Assembly: GCF_039871875.1 (NCBI RefSeq) | Contig: NZ_JBDPMD010000009.1 | Span: forward strand, 62,001 to 126,000 | Source of the DNA: Sphaerisporangium sp039871875 | GTDB taxonomy: Bacteria; Actinomycetota; Actinomycetes; Streptosporangiales; Streptosporangiaceae | DNA length: 64,000 nucleotides | Direction of reading: 5' to 3' | In this document: positions 53,904 to 62,157 of the stretch, in pieces | Layout: each line of letters starts with the position of its first letter | Numbering within the stretch: position 1 is the stretch's first letter | Made by a program: the position numbers and the translations under genes | Notes under the pieces: generated by a model | Told to the model about the DNA's origin: nothing | The model's database searches: none | The model's input: only the letters and a program-made list of their open reading frames with translations

Positions 53904-54857
53904 ATGAGCCCAGCGGACTTCACTCGACCGGCATCGCTGCAGGGGGCGGTGGACCTCGGCGCGCGCAAGCAGGCCCTGGAGGCGCAGGCCCGCCGCGAGG
54001 CGGCGGCCGCCAAGGCGTCGTCGGAGGGCGCGCCGCCCCCGGGTCCGGCGGCGGTCATCGACGTCACGGACGCGACCTTCGCCACCGAGGTCATCGAGCG
54101 CTCCATGCGGGTGCCGGTGATCCTCGACCTGTGGGCCACGTGGTGCGAGCCGTGCAAGCAGCTCAGCCCGATCCTGGAGAAGCTCGCCGCCGAGGCCGCG
54201 GGCCGCTGGGTGCTGGCCAAGGTGGACGTCGACGCCAGCCCGCAGATCAGCGGGGCGCTCCAGGTGCAGAGCATCCCCACCGTGCTCGCCGTTTTCCAGG
54301 GGCAGGCCGTGACCGGCTTCCAGGGCGCGCTGCCCGAGGCCCAGGTGCGGCAGTGGCTCGACCAGTTGATGACCGCGCTCGCGCAGTACCTCCCGCCCGA
54401 GGGTGAGCAGCAGCCCGGCGCGCCCGCCGCCGATGCCCCGCAGGCCGACCCCGATCTGCTCGCCGCCGAGAAGGCCGTCGACGAGGGCGACCTCGACGCC
54501 GCGGCCGCGGCCTACGAGCGCCTGCTCGCCCGCTCGCCCGCCGACCAGGACGCCAAGATCGGCCTCGCCGGCATCGGCCTGATCCGCCGCACCGAGGGCC
54601 TCGACGCCCGCGACGTGATCGACCGCGCCACCGCCGACCCCAAGGACGTCGAGGCGCAGACCCAGGCCGCCGACATCGAGATGCTGAGCGGCATGCCCGA
54701 GGCCGCCTTCGACCGGCTCATCGCCCTGGTCCGCCGCACCTTCGGCGACGACCGCGACCGCGCCCGCCGCCACCTGCTCGGCCTGTTCGACGCCCTGCCG
54801 CCCGGCGACCCCGTCGTGGTGAAGTCCCGCCGCGATCTGGCCAACGCGCTCTTCTGA
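53904..54857 (+). CDS. Thioredoxin-TPR co-chaperone (YbbN/CnoX family)
   Basis: 317 residues. An N-terminal helical, Ala-rich stretch (1-50) is followed by a thioredoxin domain (about 50-160) with a full active site Cys81-Glu-Pro-Cys84 (WATWCEPCK). TPR-like helices follow in the C-terminal half, with AEKAVDEGDLDAAAAAYERL. E. coli CnoX has no redox CxxC pair, but the actinobacterial relatives often keep it. It may act as a redox-linked holdase. Confidence 0.93.
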   Translation: MSPADFTRPASLQGAVDLGARKQALEAQARREAAAAKASSEGAPPPGPAAVIDVTDATFATEVIERSMRVPVILDLWATWCEPCKQLSPILEKLAAEAAGRWVLAKVDVDASPQISGALQVQSIPTVLAVFQGQAVTGFQGALPEAQVRQWLDQLMTALAQYLPPEGEQQPGAPAADAPQADPDLLAAEKAVDEGDLDAAAAAYERLLARSPADQDAKIGLAGIGLIRRTEGLDARDVIDRATADPKDVEAQTQAADIEMLSGMPEAAFDRLIALVRRTFGDDRDRARRHLLGLFDALPPGDPVVVKSRRDLANALF

Positions 54858-55035
54858 CCGGCTCTCCGGCCGCCCGGGGTCACCCCGGCGGCCGGCGGGG
54901 CCGTCCACAGGTGCGGCGTGAGCTACCGGTCTGGTCTGGCACGATGGATATCCCCTGAAGTGCAGGCTGGCCGGATGCGCGATCACGGGCACCCGAGCGA
55001 GCTCGACCACACACACCGCAAAGGAGCGGATTGAC

Positions 55036-56445
55036 GTGGCGACCGTGCCGAGCGTGTCCTACTCGATCACCGTACGTCTGGAGGTCCCGGCCGGGGGCAA
55101 GGCGGTCAGCCAGCTCACCCACGCCGTGGAGAACGCCGGGGGAGTGGTGACCGCCCTCGACGTCACCACCGCCGGGCACGAGACCCTCCGCATCGACGTC
55201 ACCTGCGCCGCCAAGGACACCGAGCACGCGCAGGCCATCGTCGACAGCCTCGGCCAGGTGGGCGGCGTCGTCCTGCACAAGGTCAGCGACCGCACGTTCC
55301 TCATGCACCTCGGCGGCAAGATCGAGATGCAGTCCAAGGTGCCGCTGCGCACCCGTGACGAGTTGTCGATGGCGTACACCCCCGGCGTCGCCCGCGTGTC
55401 CATGGCCATCGCCCGCAACCCCGAGGACGCGCGGCGCCTCACCATCAAGCGCAACACCGTGGCCGTGGTCACCGACGGTTCGGCCGTCCTCGGCCTCGGC
55501 AACATCGGCCCCGCCGCCGCGCTCCCCGTCATGGAGGGCAAGGCGGCCCTGTTCAAGCGCTTCGCGGGCATCGACGCCTGGCCCATCTGCCTGGACACCC
55601 AGGACGTCGACACCATCGTCGAGGTCGTGCGCTGCCTGGCCCCCGGCTTCGGCGGCATCAACCTGGAGGACATCTCCGCCCCCCGCTGCTTCGAGATCGA
55701 ACGCCGCCTGCGCGAGCTGCTGGACATCCCCGTCTTCCACGACGACCAGCACGGCACCGCCATCTGCGTCCTGGCCGCCCTCACCAACGCCCTGCGCGTG
55801 GTCGGCAAGTCCCTCCCCGAGGTCCGCATCACCATGGCCGGCGCCGGCGCCGCCGGCACCGCCGTCCTCCGCCTCCTGATGGCCGCCGGCGCCCGCCACC
55901 TGGTCGTCTGCGACTACCTGGGCGCCGTGCACAAAGGCCGCGACGACCTGGACGACTCCCTGCGCTGGATCGCCGAGAACACCAACGCCGAGGGGTACAG
56001 CGGCGACCTGAGAGGCGCCGTGAAGGGCGCCGACGTCTTCATCGGCGTCTCGGCCCCCGGCATCCTCACCGGCGACGACATCGCCACCATGGCCGACTCC
56101 GCAGTGGTCTTCGCCCTCGCCAACCCCGACCCCGAAGTCTCCCCCGACGACGCCAGAGAGCACGCCGCGGTAGTAGCCACCGGCCGCTCCGACTACCCCA
56201 ACCAGATCAACAACGTCCTGGCCTTCCCCGGCGTCTTCCGCGGCCTCCTCGACGCCCAGTCCCGCACAGTGACAGAAAGCATGCTCCTGGCCGCCGCCAC
56301 CGCGCTGGCCGGCGTCGTCTCCCCCGAGGAACTCGGCCCCAACTACATCATCCCCAGCGTCTTCCACCCCGACGTCGCCACCACAGTCGCCGCCGCCGTC
56401 AGCAAAAGCGCCGGCGGCCGCGTCCGCGGCCTGACCGAGGCCTGA
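55036..56445 (+). CDS. NAD-malic enzyme with N-terminal ACT domain
   Basis: Decarboxylates malate to pyruvate. 469 residues from GTG 55036, with AAAGGAG upstream. Residues about 8-85 form an ACT domain (SITVRLEVPAGGKAV), suggesting amino-acid or effector control. The malic N domain has MAYTPGVARVS and FHDDQHGTA, and the NAD domain GAGAAGTA. C-terminal GRSDYPNQINNVLAFPGVFRG is the family signature. The ACT-malic architecture is common in actinobacteria. Confidence 0.95.
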   Translation: MATVPSVSYSITVRLEVPAGGKAVSQLTHAVENAGGVVTALDVTTAGHETLRIDVTCAAKDTEHAQAIVDSLGQVGGVVLHKVSDRTFLMHLGGKIEMQSKVPLRTRDELSMAYTPGVARVSMAIARNPEDARRLTIKRNTVAVVTDGSAVLGLGNIGPAAALPVMEGKAALFKRFAGIDAWPICLDTQDVDTIVEVVRCLAPGFGGINLEDISAPRCFEIERRLRELLDIPVFHDDQHGTAICVLAALTNALRVVGKSLPEVRITMAGAGAAGTAVLRLLMAAGARHLVVCDYLGAVHKGRDDLDDSLRWIAENTNAEGYSGDLRGAVKGADVFIGVSAPGILTGDDIATMADSAVVFALANPDPEVSPDDAREHAAVVATGRSDYPNQINNVLAFPGVFRGLLDAQSRTVTESMLLAAATALAGVVSPEELGPNYIIPSVFHPDVATTVAAAVSKSAGGRVRGLTEA

Positions 56446-56551
56446 ACGCGTCCCCGCCGGCGGCCTCACCCGGAGTCCGCCCCCCTCAGCGCTTCCCATG
56501 GACCTCCCGCCCGATATCGTGACGCCTCGGATCGAGCGGGAGGCGAGGACG

Positions 56552-57184
56552 ATGGCGTACAGGCTTGACGCTCCGCTACTTGAAGGGACCGTCGTACGGC
56601 TGGAGCCGCTGGACCACCGACACGCAGCCGACCTGGCCGTGGCGGCGGAGGAAGGGCGCGAAGGATTCGCCTTCACCTGGGTACCACGGGCACACGAGGT
56701 CAAGGAGTACATCGACGCCCAACTCGCCCGCGCCGCCACCGGCAAACTGGCGCCGTACGCACAGGTGGAGGTGACGTCCGGCCGGGCAGTGGGCGCCACC
56801 GCCTACTGGGATCCACGATCGTGGCCCGGACGGGACGACCTGTGCGCGGTGGAGGTGGGCTTCACCTGGCTCGCCCCGTCGGCCCAGGGAACCGGCCTGA
56901 ACCTGGAATCCAAGCTCCTGCTGTTCCGGCACGCGTTCGAGGTCTGGAATGTCGCCCGGGTCGATCTGAAGACCGACGCACGGAACATGCGCTCTCGTGC
57001 CGCGATCATAAAAGTCGGCGCACAGTTTGAGGGAGTTCTCCGGAATTGGTCCCAATCGTGGGCTCCGGGGGAGGAGGGCCGGCTTCGTGACTCGGCAGTG
57101 TATTCGATCATCGCGGACGAGTGGGCGGAGTGCCGGGAGATGCTGGAGAAGCGGCTGGCCGGCGTGATCGGACGCGGCGCTTGA
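56552..57184 (+). CDS. GNAT-family acetyltransferase (RimJ/RimL-like)
   Basis: 210 residues from ATG 56552 with GGGAGGCGAGG upstream. GNAT fold: EGTVVRLEPLDHRHAADL at the start, the acetyl-CoA region EVGFTWLAPSAQGTGLNLESK and the C-terminal RVDLKTDARNMRSRAAIIKVG, as in RimJ/RimL and related N-acetyltransferases. The substrate is unknown. A T6 run about 70 nt after the stop may mark its end. Confidence 0.92.
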   Translation: MAYRLDAPLLEGTVVRLEPLDHRHAADLAVAAEEGREGFAFTWVPRAHEVKEYIDAQLARAATGKLAPYAQVEVTSGRAVGATAYWDPRSWPGRDDLCAVEVGFTWLAPSAQGTGLNLESKLLLFRHAFEVWNVARVDLKTDARNMRSRAAIIKVGAQFEGVLRNWSQSWAPGEEGRLRDSAVYSIIADEWAECREMLEKRLAGVIGRGA

Positions 57185-57268
57185 GCCAGTCGGCGGTGAT
57201 GCAGCCGGGAATGGGGGACATTCCTTTTATGCGGCGCACCTAGCTGGGCGGCCGTTTTTTCTGGACGC

Positions 57269-57295
57269 TTGAGAGAACCGTATGCGTGCTACGAT
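57269..57295 (+). promoter_or_regulatory. Promoter candidate for the DUF3800-like gene
   Basis: TTGAGA (57269-57274), 15-nt spacer, TACGAT (57290-57295), in a notably AT-rich stretch. The short spacer is a weakness. It lies about 48 nt upstream of a small coupled leader ORF that precedes the DUF3800-like gene. Confidence 0.5.
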
Positions 57296-57342
57296 CTTCG
57301 TTTGAATATCGGCTCGTAAATTGTGTGCTGGAAGAGTGTCCG

Positions 57343-57378
57343 ATGATGACGGCGATGCATTCTCGGTGGCGTGTCTGA
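57343..57378 (+). CDS. Coupled leader peptide of 11 codons
   Basis: MMTAMHSRWRV, with an excellent GGAAGAG (57330-57336) 6 nt upstream. Its stop TGA (57376-57378) overlaps the ATG (57378) of the DUF3800-like gene as TGATG, while that gene has no ribosome site of its own. The arrangement implies that translation of the large gene depends on ribosomes finishing the leader. Confidence 0.55.
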   Translation: MMTAMHSRWRV

Positions 57379-57911
57379 TGGTCAGGCACGCATTCGCGGA
57401 TGAATCCGCGCGAAACGATTACTTTGTCTGTGTCGCGGTACTTGCCGCAACCGATATGACGGAGTGCAGGCAGGCGCTGCGGAAGTTGTGCAAGTCCGGG
57501 CAGCAGCGGATTCATATGAGCAGCGAGAGCGACAGCCGTCGGCGCAAGATCTTGAGCCGGGTGCGGGAGCTCGGCGTCGAGGTTCATGTGTACCAAGCGG
57601 CGCTGGGATCGCGTCCGGGGCGAGTAGCGCGTGACGACTGTCTTCGCGTGGCGGTGCCGGATCTCGTGTCGATGGGGGTGTCACGTCTTGTGATCGAGTC
57701 GTGCGACCAGGATCGGCGCGACCGTCAGGTCGTGCATGACATGGTCGTGAAGGCGGGGGCCGGTGAACGCTTCTGGTACACGCATGACCGCCCGGCGTCG
57801 GAGCCGCTTCTCTGGGTACCGGACATCGTCGCATGGGCCTACGGGAAGGGAGGTGTGTGGCGTCAGCGGGCCGGTGGCGTCGTGGTGGCGGTGACGAAGG
57901 TCGGAGGGTGA
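57378..57911 (+). CDS. DUF3800-like protein
   Basis: 177 residues from ATG 57378. It begins MVRHAFADESARNDYFVCVA, the Asp-Glu-Ser start of DUF3800, a probable RNase H-like fold. IESCDQDRRDRQVVHDM and the late DIVAWAYGKG (compare the family's Ala-Asp motif) supply further acidic residues. The metal-binding carboxylates are therefore visible, but activity is not proven. Codon use is less GC-biased than its neighbours, and the start depends on a leader ORF. Such genes are often mobile or defence-linked; no partner gene is adjacent. Confidence 0.72.
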   Translation: MVRHAFADESARNDYFVCVAVLAATDMTECRQALRKLCKSGQQRIHMSSESDSRRRKILSRVRELGVEVHVYQAALGSRPGRVARDDCLRVAVPDLVSMGVSRLVIESCDQDRRDRQVVHDMVVKAGAGERFWYTHDRPASEPLLWVPDIVAWAYGKGGVWRQRAGGVVVAVTKVGG

Positions 57912-57919
57912 AAACGCGA

Positions 57920-57979
57920 AACCCGGCCGACTCACCGTCCGGAGAGCTGCCGGGTTCACTTTCGCAGGCTACTGCCTGC
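57920..57979 (+). terminator. Tandem terminator hairpins after the DUF3800-like gene
   Basis: AACCCGGC (57920-57927) pairs with GCCGGGTT (57949-57956). A second perfect stem GCAGGC-TACT-GCCTGC (57964-57979) follows, then GACTTCTCC. GCGAAA and TTTCGC extend the first stem. It lies just after the stop and would also meet the convergent LPXTG gene. Confidence 0.75.
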
Positions 57980-58048
57980 GACTTCTCCATCATGCCTGCT
58001 CGGGTGGGTTGTAGTCAACTGGTTGCGGGGTGTGTCGGACAGTTGGCG

Positions 58049-58720
58049 TCACTTGAGGCGGCGGAGGGTCATGTGGGGGTGGATGTTGGGGACGGGGCGG
58101 GGCCAGATCATGGCGAGCCAGAGGAGGATGGTGCCGAGGGCGGTGAGGCCTAGGGCGGTGGCTACTTTTCCGTAGAAGTCGGTGGGGGGGCCGGTGTGGG
58201 GGAGGCTGCCGTCGCGGATCAGCGGGTTGTAGCGGGGGCCGGTGCGGATCAAGGGGTTGTGGTGGTGGCGGTAGGTGGAGGAGTGGGTGGAGCCGTCGTC
58301 GGAGGTGCTGCTTTCCTCGGTGCGGTAGGAGGTGGCCCGGTACTCGGTGTAGCCGCTGTCGGAGCAGGTGGAGCGGACCTGGTAGGTGGTGGTGCCCTGG
58401 CCCTCGATGGTGACGCCTATGCGGTCGGTCTGGCCGGGGTCGACGTAGACGGGGACGGTGCGCTCCACGCCGGGCCACAGGATGCCGTTGCGGATGAGTT
58501 TGCCGTCGTGGTGGACGGTGTACTCGGCGGCGTCGCGGTCGCGGGGGGCGGTCATGACGACCTCGGAGCGGCCGGTGGGGCAATCGGTGCGGCTGACGGA
58601 GACGCCGATGCGGGAGGTGCGGGGGTCGTCGCCGTCGGAGGCGTGTGAGACGCGGGTCGCCGGGAAGCCGGCGGCGGCGGCGCCTACGGCCAGGATGGCC
58701 ACGAGGATGACGCGGCTCAT
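58049..58720 (-). CDS. Secreted protein with LPXTG-type anchor
   Basis: 223 residues from the ATG at 58720, with AGAGGAGG upstream. A signal peptide (about 1-22) is followed by a beta-rich region, a Ser/Thr/His-rich segment and a duplicated NPLIR-x-G unit. Near the C-terminus SLPHTGPP matches LPXTG, followed by a hydrophobic helix (about 188-206) and a basic tail ending TLRRLK. This is a sortase sorting signal, so wall attachment is likely. The tail is longer than usual. No sortase gene is in the window. Confidence 0.83.
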   Translation of the reverse strand: MSRVILVAILAVGAAAAGFPATRVSHASDGDDPRTSRIGVSVSRTDCPTGRSEVVMTAPRDRDAAEYTVHHDGKLIRNGILWPGVERTVPVYVDPGQTDRIGVTIEGQGTTTYQVRSTCSDSGYTEYRATSYRTEESSTSDDGSTHSSTYRHHHNPLIRTGPRYNPLIRDGSLPHTGPPTDFYGKVATALGLTALGTILLWLAMIWPRPVPNIHPHMTLRRLK

Positions 58721-58905
58721 GCGGGGCCTCCTCTGGTGTGACGGCGCGGTGCGCGCAAGGTTGTCCTCCGTTACCCGGCTCCGATACCGATCTTCGTCAC
58801 TGACAGTGCCCAATTAAGTGCTCGTCGTAACATCCCTTCAGGGGAAGGGCTTAATGTGCCGGGGGGTGGGCGCGCGTTCCGGCTGTCACACGTCATGATG
58901 GATGC

Positions 58906-59484
58906 ATGGCGGAGGCGATCTACGTCGGCAGGCTGCTGGTGGCGACGCCACTGCTGGACGACCCCAACTTCCGGCGCGGTGTGGTGCTCGTCCTCGAGCA
59001 CGACGACGACGGCGGCACCCTCGGCGTCATGCTCAACCGGCCCAGTGAGGTCACCGTCACCCAGGTCCTGCCGTCCTGGGACGCCTTGGTCAGCGGCCCG
59101 CCCGTCCTGTTCGAAGGAGGGCCGGTGCAGACCGACAGCGCGCTCGCGCTGGCCGCGGTGCCGAGCGGTCAGGAGCCGCTCGGCTGGCGGCGGCTGCACG
59201 CGGGCACCTCGGCCGTCTCCAAGCTCGGCACGGTGGACCTCGACGCCCCGCCGGAGATCCTCGCCGGCGAGATCACCCAGATGCGCATCTTCGCCGGGTA
59301 CGCGGGCTGGACGGCGGGCCAGCTCGAGGCCGAGATCCGCGACGGTTCGTGGTACGTCGTGGAGGCCGAGCCCGGCGACACGTTCGATTCGAGCCCCGCC
59401 AACCTGTGGCGTTCGGTGCTGCGCCGCCAGCCCGGTGAGCTGGCCTTCGTGGCGACCTGCCCGGACGACCCCAAGCTCAACTAG
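58906..59484 (+). CDS. YqgE/AlgH-family protein
   Basis: 192 residues. The family core VGRLLVATPLLDDPNFRRGV, HDDDGGTLGVMLNRP and the C-terminal AGYAGWTAGQLEAEI are all present. The molecular role is not settled. Its stop overlaps that of the convergent TetR gene by 8 nt. The start lacks a clear ribosome site, so a leaderless transcript is possible. Confidence 0.93.
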   Translation: MAEAIYVGRLLVATPLLDDPNFRRGVVLVLEHDDDGGTLGVMLNRPSEVTVTQVLPSWDALVSGPPVLFEGGPVQTDSALALAAVPSGQEPLGWRRLHAGTSAVSKLGTVDLDAPPEILAGEITQMRIFAGYAGWTAGQLEAEIRDGSWYVVEAEPGDTFDSSPANLWRSVLRRQPGELAFVATCPDDPKLN

Positions 59485-60097
59485 TGAAGCTGTCCGCCCC
59501 GGGCGTCAAAGCCTTCTCGCAGAGGTCGAGCGCGCGTTCCACGTCCGCCGCCAGGTCCCGTGGGCTGTTCTCGTCCACGGCGGAGGAGAACCCCACCCGG
59601 ATGGCCGCGTTGACGAGCGCCACCAGCAGCCGGGGACGCAGGTCGGACGGCGGGGCGCCGAGCCGCCTGGCGACCTCCTGGCTGAGCTTCTCCTCGACCG
59701 CGGCCATCCGCGCGAAGCTCGACGCCAGCAGTGCCGGGTTGGCGTCGATCACGCGCCGGTGCTTGACGAACCGCTCGGTGTCCTCGGCGGAGTCGCCCTT
59801 GTCCCGCATCGCCCTGATGAACTCGCGGTACGCCGCGGCCAGCGCGGCCAGCGGCGGCTCGTCCGCGGGCCGGGCGGCGAGGGCGGCGGTGATGCGCTCG
59901 TCGTACTCGGCGGTGAAGTCGAGCGCGAGCTCCTCCTTGCTGCCGAAGTAGCGGAAGAAGGTGCGCGGGGAGACCTCGACCGCGGCGGCGATCTGGTCGA
60001 CGGTGGTGGCCTCGAACCCCTGGGTGACGAACAGGTCGAAGGCGGTGTCGATCAACGCTTGCCGGGTCCGGTGCTTCTTGCGTTCGCGTAGACCCAT
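59477..60097 (-). CDS. TetR repressor paired with MFS exporter
   Basis: 206 residues from the ATG at 60097 (MGLRERKKHRT), with GGGAGGT upstream; extra upstream residues in frame are not family-like. The N-terminal HTH includes TTVDQIAAAVEVSPRTFFRYFGSKEEL. The divergent exporter gene and an inverted repeat inside that gene's promoter make it a probable autoregulated repressor of efflux. The ligand is unknown. Confidence 0.94.
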   Translation of the reverse strand: MGLRERKKHRTRQALIDTAFDLFVTQGFEATTVDQIAAAVEVSPRTFFRYFGSKEELALDFTAEYDERITAALAARPADEPPLAALAAAYREFIRAMRDKGDSAEDTERFVKHRRVIDANPALLASSFARMAAVEEKLSQEVARRLGAPPSDLRPRLLVALVNAAIRVGFSSAVDENSPRDLAADVERALDLCEKALTPGADSFTS

Positions 60098-60165
60098 GGC
60101 AGACACCTCCCGGACATCTTCACGACTTACTATGCCACAAGTCACCATGTGTCGGATAAAAGTGG

Positions 60166-60194
60166 TTGTCATCTGTCAGGGACTGACATAAATT
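60166..60194 (+). promoter_or_regulatory. MFS promoter with TetR-type operator in the spacer
   Basis: TTGTCA (60166-60171), exactly 17 nt, TAAATT (60189-60194). The spacer contains the palindrome TGTCAG-GGA-CTGACA (60174-60188), with further TGTCA/TGACA half-sites nearby (for example GCTGACAC at 60201-60208). A repressor on this palindrome would block the promoter. Transcription would begin about 33 nt before the MFS start codon. Confidence 0.72.
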
Positions 60195-60233
60195 ACCGCC
60201 TGCTGACACAGATAGATACAGGGGGACTTTTCC

Positions 60234-61802
60234 ATGGCACAAGCGCTGGCCGCGCGCCCCGACGCGCCAGTAAGACGTGGTCACGGCCATCCGTGGCTCA
60301 CCCTCCTCGCCGTGGCGCTCGGCGTGATCATGGTGATGCTGGACGGCACCGTCGTCGCCATCGCCAACCCCGTGATCGGCCAGGAGCTCGGCGCCTCGCT
60401 CTCCGATCTCCAGTGGGTCACCAGCGGCTACCTCCTCTCCCTGGCGGTGTTCCTCATCACCGCCGGCAAGCTGGGCGACCTGTTCGGCCACAAGCGCGTC
60501 TTCATGGTGGGCATCGCCGGCTTCGCCGTGACCTCGCTGGCCATCGGCCTCAGCCAGTCCATCGGCCTGCTCATCGCCCTGCGTGTCCTGCAGGGCCTGT
60601 TCGGCGCGTTGCTCCAGCCCGCCGCCCTGGCGCTGCTGCGCGCCGCCTTCCCCGCCGAGCGGCTGAACATGGCCATCGGCATCTGGGGTGCCGCGATCGG
60701 CGTGTCGAGCGCCGCGGGCCCCATCGTCGGCGGCCTGCTGGTGGAGAACGTGAGCTGGCAGTCGGTGTTCTTCATCAACGTCCCGGTCGGCGTCGTCGCG
60801 CTCCTGGTCGGCTTGTGGGTCATCAGGGAGAGCAGGGCCGAGTCGCTGTCCAGGATCGACATCCCGGGTGTGGTGCTGCTGTCCGGCGCGATGTTCTGCC
60901 TGGTCTGGACCATCATCAAGGCCCCCGAGTACGGCTGGGGCGACGGCCGCACCATCGGTTTCGCCGCCGCGGCCGTCGTGCTGGGCGCGGCCTTCGTGTT
61001 CTGGCAGACCAGGGCCAGGGAGCCGCTGCTGCCCCTCGGCCTGTTCCGCAACGTGTCGGTCTCCGTCGGCACCGCGCTGATGGTGCTGATGGCCTTCTCC
61101 ATGTTCGGCGCGATGTTCTTCCTGACCTTCTACTTCCAGGGCGTGCACGGCCTGTCCCCGCTGGAGTCGGGCCTGCGCCTGCTGCCGATGAGCGCCGGCA
61201 TGATCATCGCGTCCCCGCTGGCCGGCTTCGCGCTGACCAAGCTCGGGCCGAGGATCCCGATCGCGGCCGGCATGCTGATCACCGCGATCTCGATGTTCCT
61301 GCTGTCCCGCCTGGGCCTGGAGGCCGGGTACGTCGACACCGCGATCCCGTTCGTGCTGCTCGCCTTCGGGCTCTCCCCGGTCATGGTCGGCGCCACCGAG
61401 GTCATCGTGGGCAACGCCTCGGTGGAGCTCAGCGGCGTCGCGGGCGGCATGCAGCAGTCCGCCATGCAGGTCGGCGGCTCCCTCGGCACCGCCGTGCTCG
61501 GCGCGCTGATCACCGCCAAGGTCGCGGACGTGCTGCCCGGCCACATGGCCGCGAACAACGTCCCGAGCACCCCGGCGCAGATCGAGGCGCTCAAGGGCCC
61601 GGTGTCCCTCGGCGTCGCCCCGGTGCCGCCGGGCACGCCGCAGCCCGTCGCGGACGCCCTCACCTCGGCCGCCCACCTGTCCTTCCTGGACGGCATGCAC
61701 TACGGCTTCACCGTGGCCGTCATCGTCGCGGTGGTGGCCGCGGGCCTGGCCTTCTTCGTCAAGGCGGGCCGCAAGACCGACATGCCCGTGCACGCGGGCT
61801 GA
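60234..61802 (+). CDS. MFS exporter, DHA2 (EmrB/QacA) family
   Basis: 522 residues with about 14 membrane helices. Motif A GKLGDLFGHKRVF lies after helix 2, LDGTVVAIANP is the DHA2 helix-1 motif, and the antiporter motif C-like GIWGAAIGVSSAAGPIVGG is at helix 5. It would export drugs by proton antiport. AGGGGGAC precedes the ATG. Divergent from the TetR gene. Confidence 0.95.
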   Translation: MAQALAARPDAPVRRGHGHPWLTLLAVALGVIMVMLDGTVVAIANPVIGQELGASLSDLQWVTSGYLLSLAVFLITAGKLGDLFGHKRVFMVGIAGFAVTSLAIGLSQSIGLLIALRVLQGLFGALLQPAALALLRAAFPAERLNMAIGIWGAAIGVSSAAGPIVGGLLVENVSWQSVFFINVPVGVVALLVGLWVIRESRAESLSRIDIPGVVLLSGAMFCLVWTIIKAPEYGWGDGRTIGFAAAAVVLGAAFVFWQTRAREPLLPLGLFRNVSVSVGTALMVLMAFSMFGAMFFLTFYFQGVHGLSPLESGLRLLPMSAGMIIASPLAGFALTKLGPRIPIAAGMLITAISMFLLSRLGLEAGYVDTAIPFVLLAFGLSPVMVGATEVIVGNASVELSGVAGGMQQSAMQVGGSLGTAVLGALITAKVADVLPGHMAANNVPSTPAQIEALKGPVSLGVAPVPPGTPQPVADALTSAAHLSFLDGMHYGFTVAVIVAVVAAGLAFFVKAGRKTDMPVHAG

Positions 61803-61829
61803 GGCCGGACGCACGTAGACTCGGATTCC

Positions 61830-62078
61830 GTGAGCACGAAGATCCTTCCCGAGAGCGAGACCCGCCCGAACCTGTCGCACGGCGACGACGGGGACCACGA
61901 GCGCTTCTCGCACTACGCGGACAAGAACGAGATCACCGAGAGCATGGTCACCGGCACCCCGATCCGCGCCCTGTGCGGCAAGGTCTGGGTGCCGAGCCGT
62001 GACCCCAAGCGCTACCCGGTATGCCCGGAGTGCAAGGAAATCTACGAGGGCCTGCCCAAGGGCGAATCCGGCGACTGA
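61830..62078 (+). CDS. DUF3039 protein
   Basis: 82 residues from GTG 61830. The sequence fits the actinobacterial DUF3039 family, with FSHYADKNEITESMVTGTP and a Cys set CGKVW ... CPECKEIY that could bind zinc. TAGACT at 61816-61821 and the absence of a ribosome site suggest a leaderless mRNA. Function unknown. Confidence 0.92.
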   Translation: MSTKILPESETRPNLSHGDDGDHERFSHYADKNEITESMVTGTPIRALCGKVWVPSRDPKRYPVCPECKEIYEGLPKGESGD

Positions 62079-62157
62079 GTGTCACTCCCGGCACAGGGGC
62101 GCCTACCGGGTTAGCGTCAGCACTCCGACCAGTTGACCTGGAGCGACGGGGGAGTGC

